This document shows, piece by piece, positions 1-8,339 of a stretch of DNA of 64,000 nucleotides. Both the position numbers and the translations under genes were made by a program. Every line of letters starts with the position of its first letter. Position 1 is the first letter of the stretch. Source of the stretch: Chitinophagaceae bacterium IBVUCB2 (GTDB taxonomy: Bacteria > Bacteroidota > Bacteroidia > Chitinophagales > Chitinophagaceae); NCBI GenBank assembly GCA_002127295.1, contig NFUV01000001.1:62001-126000 (forward strand), written 5' to 3'. The notes under the pieces are model-generated. The model saw only the letters and a list, made by a program, of their open reading frames with translations, searched no databases and was not told where the DNA came from.

Positions 1-639
1 AGCACTCATACCATCTATAACATCGGCTGGCATTTCATATGCGTCAGCCAGTTTATAAATATCTACTACGTTTGAAGTACGACTTACAGAAGTACCCATT
101 GCATAGTTGTTGTTTTCACAAATAAAAATTACAGGTAACTTCCAAAGCATAGCCAGGTTAAATGTTTCATGCAACATACCTTGCCTTGAAGCACCATCGC
201 CAAAATAACAAAGCACTACATTATCAGTACCCCGATATTGTTCTGCAAACGCAAGTCCTGCACCGGTACCAATTTGAGCACCAACAATTCCATGTCCGCC
301 AAAAAATCCAACGTCCTTACCAAAGAAGTGCATGCTTCCACCCTTTCCTTTTGCACAACCCGTTGCTTTGCCATATAGTTCGGCCATACAACTGTTTACA
401 GAAACACCTTTTGCAATAGCCAATCCGTGGTCACGGTAAGCAGTGATCATCATGTCTTCAGGACGGGTAGCTGTCATACATCCTGCTGCAATTGCTTCCT
501 GCCCGATATAGGCATGAAAGAAACCACGGATCTTGCCGTCCATTTTATACTTCTCTTCGGCCATCAATTCAAACTGGCGGATAAGTTGCATTAACTCGTA
601 CCAGTACAAATAAGTCTCTTTGGAAAATTTTGCAGCCAC
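1..639 (-). CDS. pdhA: Pyruvate dehydrogenase E1 component, alpha subunit (5' part, runs off the window)
   Basis: This is the thiamine-diphosphate subunit of the pyruvate dehydrogenase complex, which decarboxylates pyruvate for acetyl-CoA production. About 213 codons are present. The N-terminal part reads AAKFSKETYLYWYELMQLIR, and the ThDP/Mg motif is visible as GDGAS (residues 147-151) followed by ENNNY (175-179). The start is taken as GTG at 639, because a TAA lies in frame 5 codons upstream (654-652) and a perfect -7 box (TATTTTTG, 667-660) sits 20 nt upstream of the GTG. An ATT at 651 is a less likely start. A branched-chain 2-oxoacid E1 alpha is the alternative, but the N-terminus and overall sequence fit PdhA of Bacteroidota better. 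The 3' end lies outside the window. Confidence 0.9.
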   Translation of the reverse strand, partial: MAAKFSKETYLYWYELMQLIRQFELMAEEKYKMDGKIRGFFHAYIGQEAIAAGCMTATRPEDMMITAYRDHGLAIAKGVSVNSCMAELYGKATGCAKGKGGSMHFFGKDVGFFGGHGIVGAQIGTGAGLAFAEQYRGTDNVVLCYFGDGASRQGMLHETFNLAMLWKLPVIFICENNNYAMGTSVSRTSNVVDIYKLADAYEMPADVIDGMSA

Positions 640-659
640 CGGCGTTGAAATTTAGGTCG

Positions 660-667
660 CAAAAATA
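660..667 (-). promoter_or_regulatory. -7 promoter element for pdhA
   Basis: TATTTTTG on the minus strand matches the Bacteroidota -7 consensus TAnnTTTG and lies 20 nt before the GTG start of pdhA. Confidence 0.55.
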
Positions 668-720
668 AGGGGAAAAAGGGAATTTTAAAGCAGTGATTTT
701 GAGGGGATAATCAGGGTTCT

Positions 721-775
721 GTTCCCTGAGCATCGACAGTTGCGACGCTCCGTTCGGGGTTCTGTTCGCTACTCG
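721..775 (-). repeat. Dispersed intergenic repeat, copy 1 (degenerate)
   Basis: Read on the minus strand this carries the modules AGCGAACAGAAC, GAGCGTCGCAA and CGATGCTC, followed by GAACAGAA. Related modules occur at 41556-41592 and 58284-58316. The rest of the 264-bp gap between pdhA and recF holds no gene that I can see. Confidence 0.4.
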
Positions 776-903
776 TCAAATACAGAGCTGAGAGTTACAG
801 GGACTTAGGGATTTCCCCGTGGTTTTCTATAACGAAGCACTTCTCTGGGGCTCGCATCAAACCCTTGTAACTTGAATCAACCCCTTTATCTTGCAGCTAC
901 TTA

Positions 904-1986
904 ATGCTTTCGCTCAAAAACATATCACTCCTTCAATTCAAAAATTACAGCAACCGGTCCTTCGATTTTTCGGAGCGGATTGTGGGTATTTGCGGTAATA
1001 ATGGAGTGGGCAAAACCAACTTGCTAGATGCTATTCACTACTTGTGCTTTACCAAAAGCTATTTTACGAGGGTTGATGGCAATAATGTGAGAAAAGGCAA
1101 TGATGGTTTCCGGCTGGAAGGAAACATTGTCTTGCAGGATAAGCCAGAAAAAGCTGTTTGCATTCTCCGTGAAACCGGCCGTAAAGAGTTTTTGATAAAT
1201 GACCAGCCATATGAGAAATTTTCGCAACATATCGGCCGCTATCCCTGCGTTATCATTGCGCCAGATGATGCAGAATTGATCACCGGTGGCAGTGAAGAGA
1301 GGAGAAAATTCCTTGATTCATTATTATCGCAGCTTGATGAAGAATACCTGCAACACTTGATAAGCTACACAAAAACGTTGCAGTATCGCAATTCATTACT
1401 AAAAAATTTTGCTGAAACTGGTAAAAGAAACATTGAGTTGCTTGATATAATTGATGAGCAACTAATCAAACCTGGGGAAATTATTTTTAATAAACGAAAA
1501 GAATTTCTCGTATCCTTTTTGCCTATTGCCAAACATTTATATAATGATATTGCCGGACATCCGGAAGAAATAAACTTGTTTTACGAAAGCGAATTACTGC
1601 AAGCTAGTTTCAGTGAACTTTTACAAGCTACCCGCAACAAAGATTTTATTATACAACGGACTGCATCCGGCACACACAGGGATGATCTTGATATTCAATT
1701 AGACAACCAGGATTTTAAAAGTATTGCTTCACAGGGCCAAAGAAAGAGTTTGTTATTTGCATTGAAGCTTGCCGAAATGGAAGTGTTGCAAAAAGCAAAA
1801 GGCTTTGCTCCTCTCCTTTTGTTAGATGATGTATTTGAGAAACTAGATGAAAGCCGCATCAGCAATCTCCTGCGTAAAGTATGTATTGAAAATGAAGGAC
1901 AGGTATTTATTACTGATACGAATGAGGGGAGATTAAAACAGCATTTGGATGATTTATCGGTAAGGCACCAGTTAATTGAATTATAA
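904..1986 (+). CDS. recF: DNA replication and repair protein RecF
   Basis: RecF is a cytoplasmic SMC-like ATPase that acts with RecO and RecR to load RecA at gapped DNA. The 360-aa length is close to the family norm of about 360. The Walker A motif GNNGVGKT is at residues 31-38. An ABC-type signature region (SQGQRKS) lies near residue 276, and Walker B with the D-loop (LLLLDDVFEKLDESR) at about 304-318. A box resembling the -7 element (TATCTTGC, 887-894) lies 9 nt before the ATG. It is followed at once by a DciA-like gene, which suits a replication/repair pair. The usual dnaA-dnaN-recF arrangement is not present here. Confidence 0.96.
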   Translation: MLSLKNISLLQFKNYSNRSFDFSERIVGICGNNGVGKTNLLDAIHYLCFTKSYFTRVDGNNVRKGNDGFRLEGNIVLQDKPEKAVCILRETGRKEFLINDQPYEKFSQHIGRYPCVIIAPDDAELITGGSEERRKFLDSLLSQLDEEYLQHLISYTKTLQYRNSLLKNFAETGKRNIELLDIIDEQLIKPGEIIFNKRKEFLVSFLPIAKHLYNDIAGHPEEINLFYESELLQASFSELLQATRNKDFIIQRTASGTHRDDLDIQLDNQDFKSIASQGQRKSLLFALKLAEMEVLQKAKGFAPLLLLDDVFEKLDESRISNLLRKVCIENEGQVFITDTNEGRLKQHLDDLSVRHQLIEL

Positions 1987-1991
1987 ATTTC

Positions 1992-1999
1992 TACCTTTG
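1992..1999 (+). promoter_or_regulatory. -7 promoter element 4 nt before the dciA-like ATG
   Basis: TACCTTTG is a perfect match to TAnnTTTG, with TTTT and then ATG at 2004. By the RNase P calibration in this window, transcription would start at or next to the A of the ATG. Confidence 0.6.
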
Positions 2000-2003
2000 T
2001 TTT

Positions 2004-2285
2004 ATGGGCGAATATTCTCTTGGCGATGCAATGAAACATTTTCTGGAAGGCAGCCGGATAAAAGGCGGTATACAAGCATTGCAGATAGAAGATATTTGGG
2101 AAGATATTATGGGTAAAACAGTTGCCCGCTACACCGATAAACTCCAGATCATCGGTGATAAATTAATCATTTCTACTTCCGTTGGCCCGTTAAAGAATGA
2201 ACTGATCTACCAAAAGGAAAAGATTAAGCAGCGGGTAAATGAGGCAATGAAGCAGAAAGTGATCGGGGAAGTGATCATTCAATAA
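2004..2285 (+). CDS. DUF721 / DciA-like protein
   Basis: This small protein (93 aa) belongs to the DUF721 family, which includes DciA, the ancestral bacterial loader of the replicative helicase DnaB. The visible family pattern is an N-terminal helix (SLGDAMKHFLEGSRIKGGIQ), a Trp-containing segment (IEDIWEDIMG), and strands ending in LIISTSVGPLKNELIYQKEK. Many DciA proteins have extra N- or C-terminal regions; this one is only the core KH-like domain. It lies 17 nt after recF but has its own promoter-like box 4 nt before the ATG, so it may be made from a leaderless transcript. The helicase-loading role is inferred from the family. Confidence 0.85.
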   Translation: MGEYSLGDAMKHFLEGSRIKGGIQALQIEDIWEDIMGKTVARYTDKLQIIGDKLIISTSVGPLKNELIYQKEKIKQRVNEAMKQKVIGEVIIQ

Positions 2286-2297
2286 TTTAATTGCTCG

Positions 2298-3428
2298 CTA
2301 TTTTGGATCTTCAACAACTCGTTTACGGGCAAGCTTTAAAAAATATTTTTCAAATAGTTCATACGATAAGGCAGCTAGCAAAATTGTGCAGCCGACAATT
2401 GCAATTGGTAGTAGTACATATAAATAAAAAGCAGAGGATGGGTCGCCGGGAACTACTTTTAATACAAAAACAGTTGCAATGGGATGAAGCATATAGAGAC
2501 CATAAGAAATTTTACCAAGATAGACTACTAACGAGTGGTTAAGAAAGCTAAATCGTATTTCGGTAACAGTTATTGAATAAATAAATACCGCAAATAGTAA
2601 CGAATATGCCTGTTGTGTAAAAATAGAAAAAGTTATCCCTGTGCCAATTAAAAATGCCAGTACTATCATTAAAAAAATGGAGCATAACCTCTTACTTAAT
2701 AAAGCTAACACGGAAATAGGTTTGTTTAGCGGTAACACAAGAAGAGAGGCAGCAAATCCCCCGGCCGCAAAACTATAAATACGATACCTGTCGAGATATA
2801 CTGGTAACATCCATTTGCCTGATAAATACTCATGATTATTTACAAAGTGAATTCCTATTGACAATATAAAAAACAAGATTATCAATAGAACAAGAAACCT
2901 GCGTATATTCTTGAGTGGTATAAAATAAATAGCCAGCGGGAAAAATAAATAAAAAAACTCTTCCACACCAAGCGACCATACCTGGCCCAGGTAACCTTGT
3001 CCTCCATACTGAAGTTGGGTGTAATTAGGCAAGAAAAAAGTGTAACCGAGAAGTCGTTGGGTGTTTATTGTTTCTTCTATCGGTTGAAAATTGCTTGCCA
3101 AAAAAGAACTTTTGTTTAATACAAAAAAAGCCAGTACAACCAATAAATAGTATAAAGGCCAGATCCGCAGAGCTCTTTTTTTGTAAAAGCTTAATAGATT
3201 TATATGTTGAGATTGACTTTTCTTTTTTTCTATTAATAATAAGTAAGTAATTAAAAAACCACTTAATACAAAGAAAAAGGTAACGGCAAGTTGTGCTGAG
3301 TTGGTAAAGAAACGGAAACTACTGGCTTTTAAATTGAAGTATGTTTTAAAAATTTCAAGGTGACAGATTACTACTATTAGTGCAGCTAAAAATCTCAACC
3401 CGTCTAAATTATACAATCTCTTTTGCAT
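2298..3428 (-). CDS. Acyltransferase family 3 (OafA/YrhL-like) membrane protein
   Basis: This is an integral membrane O-acyltransferase, 376 aa, with about ten hydrophobic segments. Family marks are LDGLRFLAALIVVICH near the N-terminus (His23, the expected catalytic His), FFFVLSGFLITYLL, the RxxRxxP-like KKRALRIWPLYY, and WSLGVEEFFYLFFP. Such enzymes transfer acetyl or other acyl groups to surface polysaccharide, lipid or peptidoglycan; the acceptor cannot be read here, and no glycosyltransferase cluster is nearby. It is the last gene of the minus-strand run starting at 6209, 21 nt after the ABC permease, and converges with the DciA-like gene. It shows no truncation. Confidence 0.88.
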   Translation of the reverse strand: MQKRLYNLDGLRFLAALIVVICHLEIFKTYFNLKASSFRFFTNSAQLAVTFFFVLSGFLITYLLLIEKKKSQSQHINLLSFYKKRALRIWPLYYLLVVLAFFVLNKSSFLASNFQPIEETINTQRLLGYTFFLPNYTQLQYGGQGYLGQVWSLGVEEFFYLFFPLAIYFIPLKNIRRFLVLLIILFFILSIGIHFVNNHEYLSGKWMLPVYLDRYRIYSFAAGGFAASLLVLPLNKPISVLALLSKRLCSIFLMIVLAFLIGTGITFSIFTQQAYSLLFAVFIYSITVTEIRFSFLNHSLVVYLGKISYGLYMLHPIATVFVLKVVPGDPSSAFYLYVLLPIAIVGCTILLAALSYELFEKYFLKLARKRVVEDPK

Positions 3429-3449
3429 CTTTATAATAACAGGTTGGTA

Positions 3450-4496
3450 TTATTCTACCCTTACTCTTGGGTCAACAACCCCATATAAAATATCAGCAAG
3501 AATATTTATCAGAATAAAAAAAGTAGCCGCAACAAGAACAGAGCCCATCACTACCGGGTAATCTAATTTCTCCAATGCATCCACCGTTACTTTTCCTATT
3601 CCCTGCCAGCCAAAAATATACTCTACAAAAAAAGCTCCTGCTAGTAATTCTGCAAACCAACCGGTGATAGCAGTGATAACGGGATTCAATGCATTTCGTA
3701 AACCATGTTTCCAGATAACCTGACGTTTGCTTAATCCTTTTGCATAGGCAGTGCGGATATAATCCTGGTCAAGTACATCAAGCATGGCGCTTCTTGTAAG
3801 TTGTGTAATAATTGCCAGCGGTCTTATACCTAATGTAATGGCAGGCAGAATTAAATTTTGCATGGTTAGTTTTCGGGTTCCATCTTCTGCTATTACAAAC
3901 CAACTCCCTGCAATTTGTAAACCCGTCCAGTCACTTAGCACAAAGCCAAACACATACACCATGATAATACCCATAAAGAAAGATGGGGCTGATATACCAA
4001 CGATACTGGAAAAAATAGCTGTTGTATCTAACCAGGTGTTTTGTTTAACCGCTGCCATTACTCCAAGCGGTATACCAATAAGAACTGCGATGAACATGGC
4101 AGCAAATGCAAGCATTAATGTGCCGGGGAGTGCTTGCATTAATATACTCCATACCTCCCTTTTAGATTGATATGATTTTCTGAGGTAAGGTATTTTGAGA
4201 CCAAACTTTTTTTCATCTCCAATAAAAAAGCCTTTCAGATTTTTAGTGGAAATTTCCTCTTTACTATGAAGACAAACTGGAGATATATCATTAAGATAAA
4301 GAACAAACTGTTTCCACTTTGGTTGATCAAGATATAGTTCTTTACGAATATTGGCTTGTGTGGCGGAGTCGCCAGATTGACCCATGACCAAACGAGAGGG
4401 ATCACCAAAACCCTGGAATAAGAAAAAAACTAACACCACTACCCCTATCAGCACTAGTAAGCCATAGAGAATTTTCTTAGTGATGTATTTCAGCAT
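3450..4496 (-). CDS. ABC transporter permease, DppB/OppB type
   Basis: This is a permease subunit of a peptide/nickel-type ABC importer (348 aa, about six membrane segments). The N-terminus is the usual LxYITKKILYGLLVLIGVVV helix. The EAA-like cytoplasmic loop, which contacts the ATPase, is seen as RTAYAKGLSKRQVIWKHGLR followed by NALNP, and the ending is DILYGVVDPRVRVE. Between helix 1 and helix 2 there is a long charged segment (about residues 70-115). No DppC partner, ATPase or binding protein is next to it, so those must be encoded elsewhere. It is 2 nt downstream of the BT_3928-like gene and probably cotranscribed with it. The substrate is unknown. Confidence 0.88.
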   Translation of the reverse strand: MLKYITKKILYGLLVLIGVVVLVFFLFQGFGDPSRLVMGQSGDSATQANIRKELYLDQPKWKQFVLYLNDISPVCLHSKEEISTKNLKGFFIGDEKKFGLKIPYLRKSYQSKREVWSILMQALPGTLMLAFAAMFIAVLIGIPLGVMAAVKQNTWLDTTAIFSSIVGISAPSFFMGIIMVYVFGFVLSDWTGLQIAGSWFVIAEDGTRKLTMQNLILPAITLGIRPLAIITQLTRSAMLDVLDQDYIRTAYAKGLSKRQVIWKHGLRNALNPVITAITGWFAELLAGAFFVEYIFGWQGIGKVTVDALEKLDYPVVMGSVLVAATFFILINILADILYGVVDPRVRVE

Positions 4497-4498
4497 GA

Positions 4499-5677
4499 TT
4501 AATTATTGTTTGTAGTATCTGAAGGTAAGGGTTCTTGCAGTACAGGTACTACCGTTTGCTGTGCCGGTAATTTTTTAAGCACATCCAACACATTCTTCAT
4601 TCTTTTATAACTTTCCTTATTTATAATAGAGCCCTTTTGTAATAATAGAATAGCGGGATTTGTACGGGCTGCAGTTCGGATGGCTGTATAATCACATTTA
4701 AAAACTTGTATGCCGGCAAAAGATGTGCTTTTTATTTCCTCCACTGCTTTTGCAGGCTGCGTGGTAACTAAATATGCCGGAATATTTTTTGTTTTAGCTT
4801 CTGAATACAAAGCAGCAAAATCTTTTTCCCATTTAGAAACAGGAATAGAAAAATCTTCGCAGAATAACAGTACAGCATAAGGATGAGCTAATACAATCTG
4901 CGTAGAATCTATATCAGATACACCCGATAAAGCAAATCCTTTGATCGGTGGTTCTGCATTGCCTTTACGTATCAGTTTGTCTTTACGGCTAACAAATTTA
5001 TAGGTATCCAAATCTGCAGGTAATTCAAGCGCAGAAAATTCAAATTCTTTACCCCCTTTCTCATATACAAATACTATCGCAAAACTATCCGGCAAAGCAC
5101 CCACTGGTATTTTCATCTTTTCCCCAATATTGTTTCCTTTTTTAAAAGGAAGACAATCTGCAAGCGGCATATAGTTAAGCGTATACCATTGCAGCGCAAA
5201 ACTCAGTATTGTAATACCCAGCATGGCTATAGTGTTGGTTCTATTGGAAAATAAAGGCTTTATTTTTTCCCGCTGCCAGAAAAGGAAACTAATTAAAGCT
5301 AATAGCAAAATATCTTTAAGAAAAGATGTTTTTGCGGTGATAAGCAAACAATCGCCAAAGCAACCACAGTTTTTAAACTTCCCTGAAAGAAAAGCATAAC
5401 CGGTAAGAAAAGTGAAAAAGATGATGAGTAATAACAGCAACCAGCTAAATAATTTTATTCTCCACCCCAGCAGTAAGGCAAATCCTGCGATGATTTCAAA
5501 AGCATTCATTATTACAGACATTGTCAGTGTCCAGGAATTGAATTGTGACATGCCCCACAAATCAAAAAATTCCTGCATTTTGTAACTTAAACCCAATGGA
5601 TCATTGGCCTTAACTAAGCCAGAGAAAATAAAAAGTATTCCTACAATTACCCTTGCGATTGTTACTGCGGCCTTCAT
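4499..5677 (-). CDS. BT_3928-like protein: DoxX/MauE-type membrane domain with C-terminal thioredoxin-like region
   Basis: The protein (392 aa) starts with a DoxX-like module of four membrane helices (about residues 5-150). A Cys-rich motif, CGCFGDC, follows the third helix, as in MauE/DoxX proteins linked to quinone- or thiol-based redox chemistry. After a further helix (about 150-170) comes a soluble periplasmic region of about 200 residues that resembles a degenerate thioredoxin fold, without a CxxC that I can find. It corresponds to the family named BT_3928 in Bacteroidota. It sits 1 nt after the DUF1599 gene and 2 nt before the permease. The function is unknown; a redox role at the membrane is inferred. 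Confidence 0.8.
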   Translation of the reverse strand: MKAAVTIARVIVGILFIFSGLVKANDPLGLSYKMQEFFDLWGMSQFNSWTLTMSVIMNAFEIIAGFALLLGWRIKLFSWLLLLLIIFFTFLTGYAFLSGKFKNCGCFGDCLLITAKTSFLKDILLLALISFLFWQREKIKPLFSNRTNTIAMLGITILSFALQWYTLNYMPLADCLPFKKGNNIGEKMKIPVGALPDSFAIVFVYEKGGKEFEFSALELPADLDTYKFVSRKDKLIRKGNAEPPIKGFALSGVSDIDSTQIVLAHPYAVLLFCEDFSIPVSKWEKDFAALYSEAKTKNIPAYLVTTQPAKAVEEIKSTSFAGIQVFKCDYTAIRTAARTNPAILLLQKGSIINKESYKRMKNVLDVLKKLPAQQTVVPVLQEPLPSDTTNNN

Positions 5678-5678
5678 A

Positions 5679-6209
5679 TTACATAAGTATTAATGCAAAT
5701 ACTGCATAATTAATAATATCATGATAGTTGGCATCAACACCTTCACTCATGATAGTCTTACCATCATTGTTTAAAATTTGGCGGATGCGTTGCAATTTCA
5801 TTAAGATGAGGTCAACAAAACTTTCCTGGCTCATGCTACGCCATGCCTCACCATAATCATGGTTTTTATCCATCATCAGGGTTTTAGCTGTTTGTATGTA
5901 TTTATCAAATAGAACGGATACTTCATTAATATCCATTTCTTCTGGTGCATCTTCCGGAAGGTCTAGCTGAATTAGCCCTATAGCAGCATAGTTAATAATG
6001 CCTTTAAATTCGGCAGCAATACCATCAGATACTTTTTGCTCTCCCTTTTCCTGGATGGTTCTAATGCGTTGTGCTTTTATAAATATCTGATCAACGATGG
6101 AAATAGTACGAAGTACCCGCCACGCTGTGCCATAGTCTTTGGCCTTCTTTACAAAAATCTCTTTGCAGGAAGCAATCGCTTTGTCGTATTGTTGGTTGGT
6201 TGTTGTCAT
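5679..6209 (-). CDS. DUF1599 protein, two tandem domains
   Basis: This cytoplasmic protein (176 aa) consists of two copies of one roughly 80-residue all-helical unit. Copy 1 (about 5-86) has KKAKDYGTAWRVLR, KAQRIRTIQEKG and GIINYAAIGLI. Copy 2 (about 92-176) has DKNHDYGEAWRSMSQ, KLQRIRQILNNDG and DIINYAVFALI. The family is DUF1599, also called a nucleotide-modification-associated domain; a biochemical role is not established as far as I know. It heads the minus-strand run with the BT_3928-like gene, and is divergent from folP with about 100 bp between the two starts. This neighbourhood is, to my knowledge, common in Bacteroidota. Confidence 0.85.
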   Translation of the reverse strand: MTTTNQQYDKAIASCKEIFVKKAKDYGTAWRVLRTISIVDQIFIKAQRIRTIQEKGEQKVSDGIAAEFKGIINYAAIGLIQLDLPEDAPEEMDINEVSVLFDKYIQTAKTLMMDKNHDYGEAWRSMSQESFVDLILMKLQRIRQILNNDGKTIMSEGVDANYHDIINYAVFALILM

Positions 6210-6279
6210 ACAGTGAACGGTGAGTGGGTAATGATTGAAATTTTTAAGCTCATTTTCTTTTTTCTACTTTCCACTCCCC

Positions 6280-6287
6280 TATCTTAG
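6280..6287 (+). promoter_or_regulatory. Probable -7 element for folP
   Basis: TATCTTAG has one mismatch to TAnnTTTG. It lies 25 nt before the chosen folP ATG at 6313 and supports that start over the upstream in-frame ATG at 6235. Confidence 0.4.
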
Positions 6288-6312
6288 CTTCAAAAATAAC
6301 GAACTAAGGCTA

Positions 6313-7143
6313 ATGTTTACACTCAATTGTAAAGGAAGGTTGCTGGTAATTGACAAACCGCTTGTAATGGGTATTATCAATGCTACCCCCGACTCTTTTT
6401 ACGGCGGAAGCAGGTTTAATGGGACAGATCAAATACTGCTTCAAGCTGAAGAGATGTTGAAGCAGGGAGCCACTATCCTCGATATAGGTGGACAAAGTAC
6501 AAGACCGGGTAGTGAAAAGATTAGTGATGATGAGGAATTGGAGAGAGTGATCAAGCCTATTGAAGCAATTAATAAAAATTTTCCTGAAGCTTTTATTTCA
6601 ATTGATACTTTTTATAGTAAAGTGGCTGGCGAAGCTGTTGCTGCCGGAGCAAGTATTGTAAACGATATCAGTGCTGGAAGTATGGATGAAAGTTTAATTT
6701 CTATAGTAACAAAACTAAACGTTCCCTATGTGTTAATGCATATGAAAGGCACACCGCAAATAATGCAACAGCAACCAGATTATGAGAATGTAACAACTGA
6801 AGTACTTGATTTTTTGATTGTAAAAAAGCACACATTGCATTTGGCAGGAATTAACGATATTATTGTTGACCCTGGTTTTGGATTTGGCAAAACCATTGCA
6901 CATAATTTTGAGTTGTTGAAAAATCTTTCCGTTTTCTCAATCATGAAAGCACCTGTACTGTTGGGAATTTCCCGTAAATCATCGATCTACAAAACTTTGG
7001 GAATAACAGCAGAGGGATCATTAAACGGTACATCTGTTTTGAACACCATTGGACTCTTAAATGGAGCATCAATTCTTCGGGTGCATGATGTAAAAGAAGC
7101 TGTAGAAGCAATTAAATTATTGCAGGCTTATCAACAAGCCTAA
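6313..7143 (+). CDS. folP: Dihydropteroate synthase
   Basis: FolP condenses 6-hydroxymethyl-dihydropterin diphosphate with p-aminobenzoate in folate synthesis (cytoplasm). The sequence has the full set of family motifs: MGIINATPDSFYGGSR, DIGGQSTRPGSE, ISIDTFYSKVA with VNDISAG, VLMHMKGTPQ, DPGFGFGKTIAHN, PVLLGISRKSSI and LRVHDVKEA. The frame is open up to 6235, but the ATG at 6313 gives the usual 276-aa length and starts just before the first strand; the extra 26 residues would be a hydrophobic stretch unlike FolP. folB, a second folate gene, lies far away at 58.3 kb. Confidence 0.95.
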   Translation: MFTLNCKGRLLVIDKPLVMGIINATPDSFYGGSRFNGTDQILLQAEEMLKQGATILDIGGQSTRPGSEKISDDEELERVIKPIEAINKNFPEAFISIDTFYSKVAGEAVAAGASIVNDISAGSMDESLISIVTKLNVPYVLMHMKGTPQIMQQQPDYENVTTEVLDFLIVKKHTLHLAGINDIIVDPGFGFGKTIAHNFELLKNLSVFSIMKAPVLLGISRKSSIYKTLGITAEGSLNGTSVLNTIGLLNGASILRVHDVKEAVEAIKLLQAYQQA

Positions 7144-7149
7144 ATAAAA

Positions 7150-7173
7150 AAGGAACAACATTTATGTTATTCC
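7150..7173 (+). terminator. Possible terminator after folP
   Basis: AGGAACAACA and TGTTATTCCT form a 10-bp stem with one mismatch around a 4-nt loop (TTTA), a few bases after the folP stop. It has no strong T-run. Confidence 0.35.
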
Positions 7174-7320
7174 TCTTCATCTGGACATTCTTTTCGTACC
7201 AGGTTCGATTATTTCCACAAAATGCGGATAGGTACTGGTGATTTAACCATATGACTGGTTTGTTTTCTTGCTTATGGGGGTGCGGAGGCTTGATATAGAT
7301 TATGGACTAAAAACGGAGCC

Positions 7321-7352
7321 AAAAAAAACCTGCCCCATAAACTGGGACAGGT
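7321..7352 (-). terminator. Rho-independent terminator of the FKBP lipoprotein gene
   Basis: On the minus strand CCTGTCCCA and TGGGGCAGG pair around a short loop and are followed by eight T. This lies about 40 bp after the stop of the 7391-8326 gene. Apart from this and the folP hairpin, the 7144-7390 gap shows nothing recognisable. Confidence 0.75.
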
Positions 7353-7390
7353 ACAAAAATGCGTATTTATTTAATACAACGTAAATTATT

Positions 7391-8326
7391 TTACTGACCA
7401 CCAGGATTGCTTGGAGGCGGTGGCGGTGGCATTGTTGGCTGGGCCGGTTCCTTATCCTGAATATTCAGCAGTTCTATGTCAAAAATCAGGTTTTCGTATG
7501 GTTTAAGATTAGGTGAACCCGGGTTTGCACCATAAGCAAGTAAAGAAGGAATATAGACCTTAACTTTTGCTCCTTTATTCATAAGCATCATGGCTTCGTC
7601 AAATCCTTTTATCATTTTTCCTACACCAGCAGTGAATGAATAAGGTTCTACATGGTGAAATGAAGTGTCCGTATTACTATCCACTTTTTTGCCTGACCAG
7701 CTTGTACCTGTATAATTTACGGTTACATATTTGCCTGTATCAACAAGATCACCTGTACCCGGTTTTACCATTTCTACATAAGCACCTGATGGTGTTTTAG
7801 TAGCAGTTATTTTTTTATCGGCCAGGTATTTTTCAATTATCTTTATTTCAGTAAGAGCCCAGTCTTTCTTTGATTTTTCATCGTCAATTCTTGCCAGGGA
7901 ATCATTTTTAAATGCTGCAAGTATTCTAACATACGTCATAATCCTGTCACCCTTTTTAAACTGCGGAGGAATTCTGTCTGGAGATCTTTTAATGAAAGTA
8001 TCCATCATCTGTGTAGTGATAACGCTATCGCCAACTTTAAGTTTTGTCCAGATTTCAGATATGTCATACGGCTGTACGGGAGCACCATTTCCACCCACTG
8101 GCAGATAAATAGGTAAACTACCTTCTGTGGTGAAGTAAACGCTGTCTTTAATTTTTTGTGTAAAATGAACTTTTACAAAATCACCTTCCCGGATGCTTTG
8201 TGTGTCTTTTCCAGAAATCACCTGGTATGGCATACCACCCGGAGACTTTTTATACGAACTTTTACCGCAGCCCGCCATTACCAGCGCCGCCATAAGAAAC
8301 AATACCCGATTCTTCATTGTCTTCAT
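7391..8326 (-). CDS. FKBP-type peptidyl-prolyl cis-trans isomerase, lipoprotein
   Basis: This is an exported lipoprotein (311 aa) with FKBP folds that should catalyse or assist proline isomerisation in protein folding. The start is ATG 8326: it gives MKTMKNRVLFLMAALVMAGC, a lipoprotein signal peptide with Cys20. The longer frame to 8359 would overlap the upstream gene. A first, degenerate FKBP-like domain covers roughly residues 35-140. The second, better conserved one spans about 180-290 (VTVNYTGTSWSGKKVDSN, FTAGVGKMIKGFDEAM, IPSLLAYGA, LIFDIELL). The last 20 residues are Pro-rich (PTMPPPPPPSNPGG). It starts 14 nt after the NrnA-like gene and probably shares its transcript. Confidence 0.9.
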   Translation of the reverse strand: MKTMKNRVLFLMAALVMAGCGKSSYKKSPGGMPYQVISGKDTQSIREGDFVKVHFTQKIKDSVYFTTEGSLPIYLPVGGNGAPVQPYDISEIWTKLKVGDSVITTQMMDTFIKRSPDRIPPQFKKGDRIMTYVRILAAFKNDSLARIDDEKSKKDWALTEIKIIEKYLADKKITATKTPSGAYVEMVKPGTGDLVDTGKYVTVNYTGTSWSGKKVDSNTDTSFHHVEPYSFTAGVGKMIKGFDEAMMLMNKGAKVKVYIPSLLAYGANPGSPNLKPYENLIFDIELLNIQDKEPAQPTMPPPPPPSNPGGQ

Positions 8327-8339
8327 AAATTGATTTTTA

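Noticed and set aside
6235-6312. Longer N-terminus for FolP
   Set aside because: The extra residues are hydrophobic and unlike the family; the ATG at 6313 gives the normal length.
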